DNA from: DATAFF01 sp044870245
GTDB taxonomy: Bacteria; Pseudomonadota; Alphaproteobacteria; Rhizobiales; Aestuariivirgaceae
Reading direction: 5' to 3'
Assembly (NCBI GenBank): GCA_044870245.1
Contig: JBIOYR010000030.1
Coordinates: forward strand, 1-58,187
Length of the DNA: 58,187 nt
Below are positions 51,845 to 58,187 of this stretch, in pieces. A model generated the notes under the pieces. That model was not told where the DNA came from, did not search any database, and saw only the letters and a program-made list of their open reading frames with translations. Position 1 is the stretch's first letter. Every line of letters starts with the position of its first letter. Position numbers and translations under genes: made by a program.

Positions 51845-51864
51845 GTGAATGAACATTCATTCAC
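51845..51864. promoter_or_regulatory. Inverted repeat, candidate TetR operator
   Basis: Arms GTGAATGAA and TTCATTCAC, perfect over nine bases with CA between, ending ten bases before the TetR start. GAATGAA/TTCATTC half-sites are typical for TetR regulators of RND pumps; autoregulation of the tetR-adaptor-pump operon is inferred. Confidence 0.75.
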
Positions 51865-51873
51865 CAGGGGAAA

Positions 51874-52512
51874 ATGCACCAGAACAAGCCACGACTCGGC
51901 GACGAGCTCGCCGATCGCCGCGCGCGCATCCTGGATGCCGCGGAACGCAGCTTCTGTCGCAGCGGTTTTCACCGCACGACGATGCAGGACGTTGCCGCCG
52001 AGGCTGGGATGAGCCCCGGCAACCTCTATCGCTATTTTCCCTCGAAGGATGCCCTTGTTGCCGGCCTGTGCGAGCGCGACCGGGTCAGTCTCGGCAGGGA
52101 GTTCTCCGAGCTCGGCGCCACGACCGGCGATTTCCTGGCTGCCTTTCGCGCCCTTGGCCGGAAGCATTTCGAAGAGGCCAACACGGCCAAGGCCAAGCTC
52201 TGCCTCGAGATCTGGGCCGAGGCGACCCGCAACCCGGCTATAGCCGCCCTCCAGGCCGACTTCGACAACACCCTCGTGGAGCAGCTCGCGGCCGCCTTCG
52301 AGCGTGCCAAGGGCTCCGGTTTCGTCCATCCCTCAGTGAATGCCAGGGCTGTCGCTTCGATCGTCAGCAAGCTCGGTGACGGGCTGTTCGTTCGCCGTGC
52401 GGTGGCAGCCGATTTCGACCCCGATCGCGAGGTCGCCGAGGTATTCGCGGTGATCGCAGCGCTGGTTCAAGGGACGATCGCCCTTCCGGCCGCACCAGCC
52501 ATTGAGGAGTGA
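51874..52512 (+). CDS. TetR-family transcriptional repressor
   Basis: 212 aa from the ATG at 51874. The N-terminal HTH is TMQDVAAEAGMSPGNLYRYF followed by PSKDALVAGLCE; the C-terminal ligand domain is helical (FRALGRKHFEEANTAKAKLC). The inverted repeat just upstream is the likely operator. It is the first gene of an operon with the RND adaptor and pump and is expected to be released by a pump substrate. Confidence 0.93.
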   Translation: MHQNKPRLGDELADRRARILDAAERSFCRSGFHRTTMQDVAAEAGMSPGNLYRYFPSKDALVAGLCERDRVSLGREFSELGATTGDFLAAFRALGRKHFEEANTAKAKLCLEIWAEATRNPAIAALQADFDNTLVEQLAAAFERAKGSGFVHPSVNARAVASIVSKLGDGLFVRRAVAADFDPDREVAEVFAVIAALVQGTIALPAAPAIEE

Positions 52513-52518
52513 GTGCAG

Positions 52519-53610
52519 ATGAAGTGGAGTCGCATCGCGGCCGTCTTGATCGTCATCGCCGCCACCCTGTGGATCGGTTCCGGCATGTATGGGCATGGTG
52601 GTGGCGCTGCCTCCACCAAGAGCGCCGCAGCCCCCGAGGTGCACCCTCGCTTCAAGGTCGCCGTGCTGCAGGTCCGCCCCGAAATGCACGTCAAGACCAT
52701 CACCCTTTCCGGCCGCACCGAGGCCGACAATCGCGCGAGCGCGGTTGCGCGGACCACCGGCTCGATCGTCAATCTCGAGGTCCGCCGCGGCGACCGGGTC
52801 AAGCAAGGCGACATCCTTGCCGTCCTCTCGGACGAGGCGCGCGAGGCCAAGGTCGAGGAAGCCGCCGCCATGGTGCGCAAGCGCCGGGCCGATCTCGATA
52901 CCAAGCTGCCGCTGATCCAGCGCGGCATCGTCGCCGCCAACGAGAAGAACCAGCTTCTCGCCGATCTGAGCAAGGCTGAGGCCGAGCTTGCGATGGCCGA
53001 AGCCGAGCGCGACCGCGCGAAGGTCCGTGCCCCGATCACCGGGGTCGTCAGCGCGGTTCCGGTGACCACCGGCCAGGCGTTGCAGCCCAATGCCATGGTC
53101 GCCGAGGTCGTCGCCCTCGATCCCATGCTCGCGGTCGTCGAAGTCGCCGAGCGGCAGCTCAGCGGCATCAAGGTCGGCGACCGCGCCCTTGTCCATCTGG
53201 TCACCGGCAACACTGCCGAGGGCACCGTGCGCTTCATCTCGCCGACCGCCAGCGCGCAGACCCGCACCTACCGGGTCGACGTGCAGATTCCCAACGGTGC
53301 CGGCGAGATTGCCGATGGCATCACCGCCGAGGTCGAGTTCCGCCTCCAGCCGGTCACCGCCGCCCGGGTGCCGCGCTCGGCCCTGACCTTCACCGCCGAG
53401 GGCACGCTTGGCATACGCACCGTCGATGACAGCGGCGTCGTGCGCTCCGTACCGGTCCGGATCATCGAGGATGCCCGCGAGGAGGTCTGGCTGTCGGGCC
53501 TCACCCGCAATGCCACGGTGATCGTCCAGGGTCAGGATTTCGTCAAGGACGGCCAGACTGTCGACGCCGTGCGAGCCGACGCGCCTGGCGCCATCATTTC
53601 CAAGTCGTAG
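52519..53610 (+). CDS. RND efflux periplasmic adaptor (membrane fusion protein)
   Basis: 363 aa from the ATG at 52519, with GAGGAG eight bases upstream (a GTG at 52513 is in frame). N-terminal membrane anchor (IAAVLIVIAATLWIG), barrel-sandwich domain with VARTTGSIVNLEVRRGDRV and VRAPITGVVSAVPVTTGQ (each part), a short helical hairpin, and a beta-barrel domain. It bridges the pump at 53615 and an outer-membrane channel encoded elsewhere. Confidence 0.93.
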   Translation: MKWSRIAAVLIVIAATLWIGSGMYGHGGGAASTKSAAAPEVHPRFKVAVLQVRPEMHVKTITLSGRTEADNRASAVARTTGSIVNLEVRRGDRVKQGDILAVLSDEAREAKVEEAAAMVRKRRADLDTKLPLIQRGIVAANEKNQLLADLSKAEAELAMAEAERDRAKVRAPITGVVSAVPVTTGQALQPNAMVAEVVALDPMLAVVEVAERQLSGIKVGDRALVHLVTGNTAEGTVRFISPTASAQTRTYRVDVQIPNGAGEIADGITAEVEFRLQPVTAARVPRSALTFTAEGTLGIRTVDDSGVVRSVPVRIIEDAREEVWLSGLTRNATVIVQGQDFVKDGQTVDAVRADAPGAIISKS

Positions 53611-53614
53611 AGCC

Positions 53615-56600
53615 ATGGGAAACCCGGTCGACTATGCCATAAGCCATGCGCGCCTGACGCTGGCCACCCTGCTGTTCCTGCTGGTTGCCGGGTTTCTCGC
53701 CTATGTGGCGATCCCGAAGGAAGCCGAGCCTGACATCGCGATCCCCATCATCTATGTCAATGTCACCCAGCGCGGCATCAGTCCGGAGGATGCCGAGCGG
53801 CTGATCCTGCGGCCGCTCGAGACCCAGCTCAAATCGGTGGAGAACGTCAAGGAGATGCGCTCCGCCGCCTTCGAAGGTGGCGGCTATGTGCTCCTCGAAT
53901 TCGACGCCGGCTTCGACTCGGATATCGCCATTGCCGATGTCCGCGCCAAGGTCGACGACGCCAAGAGCGATTTGCCGCGCGATGCCGACGAGCCGCAGGT
54001 CACCGAGGTGAACCTGTCGCTGTTTCCGGTTCTGGTGGTGTCGCTCGGCGGCGATGTCCCGGAGCGGACCCTGCTCCAGCTCGCCCGTCAGGCCGAGACC
54101 GCGGTGGAGCAGATCCCTGGGGTTCTTTCGGCCGATCTGCGGGGCGCCCGCGACGAGGCGGTGGAGATCATCACCGAGCCGATGCTGCTTCACAGCTATG
54201 GCCTTGCCCTCGACAGCCTGATCCAGGCATTCGGCCTGAGCAACAGCCTGGTGGCCGCCGGCGCGCTCGAAGGCCAATCGGGTCGCTTCGCAGTCAAGGT
54301 CCCAGCACTGATCGAGACCTCCGAGGACATCCTGAACTATCCGATCGCGGTCTCCGGTTCGGCAGCCGTCACCCTTGGCGACGTGGCCGATGTGCGTCCG
54401 ACATTCAAGGACCCGACCTCGATCACCCGCATCAATGGCAAGCCCGCGATCACCATCGAGGTGTCCAAGCGGACCGGCGCCAACCTCATCGAGACGGTCG
54501 ACGCGACGCGAAAGGTGATCGAGGACCTCAAAAGGACCTGGCCGAGCACCGTCGAGGTCACCTTCACCCAGGACAAGTCCAAGGACATCCGCATCATGCT
54601 GCACGAGCTGCAGAACAGCGTCATCACCGCCGTCCTGCTGGTCGTTGTGATCATGCTGCTGGTGCTCGGCGGGCGCGCATCGCTGTTCATCGGCATCGCC
54701 ATCCCGGCCTCGTTCCTGGCCGGCATTCTCGGGCTCCAGCTCGCCGGCCTCACCGTCAACATCGTCGTCCTGTTCTCACTGATCCTGGCGGTCGGCATGC
54801 TTGTCGACGATGCGATCATCGTTTCGGAATTTGCCGAGCGCCGCATGGCTGAAGGCATGGAGCCGCGCCAGGCTTACGCGCTGGCGGCGAAGCGCATGGC
54901 GGGGCCGGTGATCGCGGCCACCGCCACCCGTGTCGCCGCATTCTCGCCGCTGCTGTTCTGGCCGGGCATTGTCGGCGAGTTCATGAAATACATGCCGCTG
55001 ACGCTCATTGCGACGCTCTCGGCCTCGCTGGTCGTCGCCCTGTTCTTCACCCCGACGCTTGGCGCCATGCTCGGTCGCGCGGGCCACGTCCACGAGCCCT
55101 CGCCCGGTGCGGGACATCGCGACCGCGGGCTCTATATGAGGATCGTCAGGCTGGCGCTGGGCCATCCCGTCATGGCGCTGAGCTTGACGCTCCTGCTCTT
55201 GGTCTCGGTCATCAAGGCCTATGGCACCTTCGGACACGGCGTCGAGTTCTTTCCCAACATCGAGCCCGATTTCGGTCTCGTTCAGGTGCGGGCGCGCGGC
55301 AATCTGTCGATCCACGAGAAGGACAGGCTCGTCCATCTCGTCGAGCAGCGGCTGCTTCGCATGAAGGAGATCGAGACCGTCTACGCCCGGTCGGGCGAGG
55401 GCCAGCGCGGCTCGAACGAGGTCACCGAGGACACCATCGGCACGGTGCAGTTCGAGTTCGTCGATTGGAAGCAGCGCCGCCGCGCCAGCCTCATCATGGA
55501 CGAGATCCGCGCCATGACCAAGGACATCCCCGGCGTGGTGATCGAGGTGACCAAGCCGGCCGGCGGACCCGCCACCGGCAAGCCGATCACGCTTCAGATC
55601 GCGGCCGCCGATCAGGATCAGCTCTTTCCGGCAGCGCGCAAGGTGGCGGAGATCGTTCGCTCCAATCCCCTGACCCGCGATGTCGACGATGGGCTGCCGC
55701 TACCCGGGATCGACTGGAACCTCGAGGTCGACAAGGCCGAGGCAGCCAAATTCGGTGCGAGCCCGCTGACTGTCGGCACCGCCGTTCAGCTTGTCACCAA
55801 TGGCGTCAAGGTCTCGGAATACCGCCCGACCACGACCGACAAGTCGGTCGACATCCTGCTGCGCTTCCCGCCCGAGCGCCGCAGCCTCAATGAGCTCGAC
55901 GAGCTCGTGCTCAAGACATCCTCGGGCAATGTGCCGATCGGCAATTTTGTCCACCGCACACCGATGCCCAAGGTCGGCCTGATCAACCGCGTCGCCGCAT
56001 CGCGCGTGGTGACCGTCACCGCCAATGTCGCCGAGGGTGCTCAATCCGCCGTCGTGCAGCAGGAGGTCATGGCCAAGCTCGCCAAGGCCGATCTCGGTCC
56101 GGGGGTCACCTACAAGATGAAGGGCGAGGACGAGGAGCGGGCCAAGGCCGGGGCCTTCCTGATGAAGGCGTTCGGCGCCGCGATCTTTCTGATCTTCGCC
56201 ATCCTGCTTGCGCAGTTCAACAAATTCTCCAGCGTCCTTCTGGTGCTGTCGGCCGTCGTCCTGTCGACCATCGGCGTCCTGATCGGGTTGATGATCATGG
56301 GACAGGCCTTTGGCGTCGTGATGACGGGCATCGGCGTGATCGCCAATGCCGGGGTGATCGTCAACAACAACATCGTGCTGATCGACACCTATGACCGCTT
56401 GCGCAGCGAAGGCGTGGCCGCTTATGAGGCAATTCTCCAGACCTGCCGCGAACGGGCCCGCCCGGTGGTTCTGACCGCGGTCACCGCCATGCTCGGCGTG
56501 CTTGCCATCGCATTCGGGATCAATATCGATTTCGTCGAGCGCTCCGTGATGATCGGTGCCCCCTCGACCCAATGGTGGATCCATCTTTCCACCGCCATCG

Positions 56601-56794
56601 TCTTTGGTCTGGGCTTTGCCACCATCCTCACCTTGGTGGTGACACCCGCCACCCTCATGCTCTTCGCCCAGATTTCCGCGTGGCGGATGCGCTGGATCAA
56701 GGCCCGCGCCGTCAAGCGGCGGAGAAAGAACTCGTTGCGAGCAGCGCGTTCGCCCAAATTGCCGCCGGAGCTGATGCCGCAACCTGCTGAGTAA
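53615..56794 (+). CDS. RND-family efflux pump, inner-membrane permease
   Basis: 1059 aa, full length for AcrB/MdtB-type pumps. Twelve transmembrane helices in two halves, the helix-4 proton-relay ILAVGMLVDDAIIVSEF (Asp pair), GVIANAGVIVNNNIVLIDTYD in the second half, and large periplasmic loops after helices 1 and 7. It begins four bases after the adaptor stop. The sub-branch (helix 1 ends IPKEAEPDIAIPIIYV, then TQRGISPEDAERL) is the AcrB/heavy-metal-independent HAE1-like group. No channel (TolC) gene follows. Confidence 0.94.
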   Translation: MGNPVDYAISHARLTLATLLFLLVAGFLAYVAIPKEAEPDIAIPIIYVNVTQRGISPEDAERLILRPLETQLKSVENVKEMRSAAFEGGGYVLLEFDAGFDSDIAIADVRAKVDDAKSDLPRDADEPQVTEVNLSLFPVLVVSLGGDVPERTLLQLARQAETAVEQIPGVLSADLRGARDEAVEIITEPMLLHSYGLALDSLIQAFGLSNSLVAAGALEGQSGRFAVKVPALIETSEDILNYPIAVSGSAAVTLGDVADVRPTFKDPTSITRINGKPAITIEVSKRTGANLIETVDATRKVIEDLKRTWPSTVEVTFTQDKSKDIRIMLHELQNSVITAVLLVVVIMLLVLGGRASLFIGIAIPASFLAGILGLQLAGLTVNIVVLFSLILAVGMLVDDAIIVSEFAERRMAEGMEPRQAYALAAKRMAGPVIAATATRVAAFSPLLFWPGIVGEFMKYMPLTLIATLSASLVVALFFTPTLGAMLGRAGHVHEPSPGAGHRDRGLYMRIVRLALGHPVMALSLTLLLLVSVIKAYGTFGHGVEFFPNIEPDFGLVQVRARGNLSIHEKDRLVHLVEQRLLRMKEIETVYARSGEGQRGSNEVTEDTIGTVQFEFVDWKQRRRASLIMDEIRAMTKDIPGVVIEVTKPAGGPATGKPITLQIAAADQDQLFPAARKVAEIVRSNPLTRDVDDGLPLPGIDWNLEVDKAEAAKFGASPLTVGTAVQLVTNGVKVSEYRPTTTDKSVDILLRFPPERRSLNELDELVLKTSSGNVPIGNFVHRTPMPKVGLINRVAASRVVTVTANVAEGAQSAVVQQEVMAKLAKADLGPGVTYKMKGEDEERAKAGAFLMKAFGAAIFLIFAILLAQFNKFSSVLLVLSAVVLSTIGVLIGLMIMGQAFGVVMTGIGVIANAGVIVNNNIVLIDTYDRLRSEGVAAYEAILQTCRERARPVVLTAVTAMLGVLAIAFGINIDFVERSVMIGAPSTQWWIHLSTAIVFGLGFATILTLVVTPATLMLFAQISAWRMRWIKARAVKRRRKNSLRAARSPKLPPELMPQPAE

Positions 56795-56936
56795 AACTTC
56801 AGTCAAATTCGGCAAGACCCGGTTGCGCAGGCCGCTGGCTCTTCAATCGTGATGAACCCCAGCTGAACGCGCTGTTCAGGTCCGGTTCGCGTCCCGGGGA
56901 ACAACTTACCTCGCGAGAGGGCGAGGAGGACAGATC

Positions 56937-57134
56937 ATGAGCAGCGCGGTTGCTGACACGACCCCGAGCCACACCACCGAGGGCTTTTTCATGCACACCA
57001 TGGAGGACTTCGCACGACGTTGGCGATCGATCTTGATGAAGCAGGAGCTCCTCGGGCTCGACGATCGCACGCTTGAAGATATCGGACTGACCCGCCAGGA
57101 CGTACGCGAGGGGCGCCGCCCACACCGCGGTTGA
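56937..57134 (+). CDS. DUF1127 family protein
   Basis: 65 aa. The C-terminal half matches the DUF1127 pattern: ELLGLDDRTLEDIGLTRQDV, with an upstream helix FARRWRSILMKQ. Small DUF1127 proteins are common in Alphaproteobacteria; some influence RNA and phosphate metabolism, but the role of this one is unknown. It is monocistronic by appearance. Confidence 0.85.
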   Translation: MSSAVADTTPSHTTEGFFMHTMEDFARRWRSILMKQELLGLDDRTLEDIGLTRQDVREGRRPHRG

Positions 57135-57217
57135 TCACCGGCCCTTTCCGGCCCCCCTGTGCTTTGCCGCTGAAATTCCGCTAAGCTCGCCGCGACAATC
57201 CATCGAGAGGCGCGGCG

Positions 57218-58187
57218 ATGACTTACAGAAATAAGAAAGGCGGAACTGTCAAGCTCCGCTCGCAACTGTGGTTTGACAACCCGGAAGACCCCGAAATGAC
57301 GGCGCTCTACCTCGAGCGCTACATGAATTGGGGGTTGACGCGCGAGGAGCTGCAATCCGGCCGTCCGTTGATCGGCATTGCCCAGACCGGCTCGGATCTT
57401 GCGCCTTGCAACCGGCATCATCTCGTCCTCGCCCAGCGCGTGCGCGAGGGCATCCGCGAGGCCGGCGGCATCGCCTTCGAGTTTCCGGTCCATCCGATCC
57501 AGGAGACCGGCAAACGCCCGACCGCCTCCCTCGATCGAAACCTCGCCTATCTCGGCCTCGTCGAGACGCTGTTCGGCTATCCGCTCGACGGCGTTGTTCT
57601 GACCACCGGCTGCGACAAGACCGCGCCCGCGCTGCTGATGGCCGCCGCGACCGTCAACATACCGGCGATCGCGCTCTCGGTCGGGCCGATGCTGAATGGC
57701 TGGTACAAGGGGCAACGCACCGGATCCGGCACCATCAAATGGCATGCCAAGAAGGAGCTCGCCGCCGGCAATATCAGTCAGCAGGAATATGTCGAGCTCG
57801 TCGCGTCGGCCGCCCCGTCCCCGGGCTTCTGCAACACCATGGGCACCGCAACGACCATGAACTCGCTGACCGAGGCATTGGGGATGATGCTGCCGAGTTG
57901 CGCCGCCATCCCCGCGCCCCACAAGGAGCGTGGCGCCATTGCCTATCGCACCGGCCAGCGCATCGTCGAGATCGTGAGGGAGGAGTTGCGCCCCTCCGAC
58001 ATCCTGACCCGTGATGCGTTCGAGAACGCCATTGTCGTCAACTCGGCGATTGGCGGCTCGACCAATGCTCCGATCCACCTCAATGCCGTCGCCCGCCATC
58101 TTGGGATCGAGCTCACCAATGACGATTGGGAGAAGCTCGGCTACAACATTCCGCGATTGGTCGACATGCAGCCGGCGGGACGGTTCC
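57218..58187 (+). CDS. IlvD/Edd-family dehydratase, sugar-acid type (3' end outside window)
   Basis: At least 323 residues, open to the window edge; ATG at 57218 with GAGAGG upstream. Fe-S ligands are C64 (SDLAPCN), C132 (TTGCDKTAP) and C205 (PGFCNTMGTAT); K134 follows the second. The N-terminus LRSQLWFDNPEDPEMTALYL and the SDLAPCNRHH variant are those of pentonate/hexonate dehydratases (arabinonate, xylonate) and not of IlvD proper. It dehydrates a sugar acid to a 2-keto-3-deoxy product. It may serve the sugar taken up by one of the two CUT2 importers (inference). Confidence 0.9.
   Translation, partial: MTYRNKKGGTVKLRSQLWFDNPEDPEMTALYLERYMNWGLTREELQSGRPLIGIAQTGSDLAPCNRHHLVLAQRVREGIREAGGIAFEFPVHPIQETGKRPTASLDRNLAYLGLVETLFGYPLDGVVLTTGCDKTAPALLMAAATVNIPAIALSVGPMLNGWYKGQRTGSGTIKWHAKKELAAGNISQQEYVELVASAAPSPGFCNTMGTATTMNSLTEALGMMLPSCAAIPAPHKERGAIAYRTGQRIVEIVREELRPSDILTRDAFENAIVVNSAIGGSTNAPIHLNAVARHLGIELTNDDWEKLGYNIPRLVDMQPAGRF

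Noticed and set aside
52333..53616. Minus-strand frame of about 430 codons antisense to the RND adaptor.
   Set aside because: Asp/Gly/His-rich antisense pattern only; the adaptor is unambiguous.

Overview
The window is GC-rich, gene-dense chromosomal DNA from an alphaproteobacterium, most likely of the order Hyphomicrobiales (Rhizobiales). This is inferred from gene content: DUF1127, DUF3175, DUF2237 and extensin-family genes, a FixJ-type response regulator, two CUT2 sugar importers and many GTG/TTG starts. I saw no insertion sequence, integrase, prophage, CRISPR array, rRNA or tRNA. Both terminal genes are cut by the window edges.

Layout. (1) 2-8397: a catabolic island for an unidentified nitrogenous compound. 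It holds a 2,2-dialkylglycine-decarboxylase-like aminotransferase, a polar-amino-acid ABC importer, a ureohydrolase, a DUF1989 protein, a D-2-hydroxyacid dehydrogenase, an M20 carbamoylase-type hydrolase and a PxpA-like protein. (2) 8616-19357: a FAD ferredoxin reductase, then a small XRE regulator behind a perfect 10-bp inverted repeat, translationally coupled to hyfB-C-E-F-G-I, then two outer-membrane/exported proteins. The large subunit HyfG has lost all four nickel-ligand cysteines, so this is an energy-converting-hydrogenase-related complex and not a hydrogenase. (3) 19624-23397: small exported or membrane proteins, DUF3175, a CBS protein and a 2OG-Fe(II) oxygenase. (4) 23593-27200: a CUT2 sugar importer (binding protein, double ATPase, permease). 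(5) 27205-38422: DUF2237, a frameshifted alpha/beta hydrolase, an AraC regulator, a FixLJ-like kinase with two response regulators, an HTH regulator coupled to a beta-propeller protein, a RibD/DHFR-family reductase, a DUF1772 protein, low-complexity secreted proteins and a second CBS protein. (6) 39139-42383: a methionine-rich exported peptide, a molybdopterin oxidoreductase and a cytochrome b, divergent from an ECF sigma factor and an NrsF-type anti-sigma factor. This is the gene set known from the hypochlorite-response system of Azospira (mrpX, yedY1, yedZ1, sigF, nrsF). (7) 42388-47528: GNAT, a TsdA-like dihaem cytochrome, acetate kinase/adenylate kinase/coiled-coil operon, Nudix and extensin-family genes. 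(8) 47589-50615: a second CUT2 importer with a single-domain ATPase (FrcABC-like), with the binding protein divergent. (9) 50665-57134: a lipoprotein-like gene, DUF502, a TetR-regulated RND pump lacking an outer-membrane channel gene, and DUF1127. (10) 57218 onward: an IlvD/Edd-family sugar-acid dehydratase.

The most unusual system is region 2. A complete membrane arm (HyfB, C, E, F) and an Fe-S small subunit (HyfI, cysteines kept) are joined to a large subunit with a dead nickel site, under an apparently self-regulating XRE protein. Its substrate is unknown; the adjacent ferredoxin reductase and exported proteins are the best clues. All assignments come from reading motifs and gene context. 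No database search was run.
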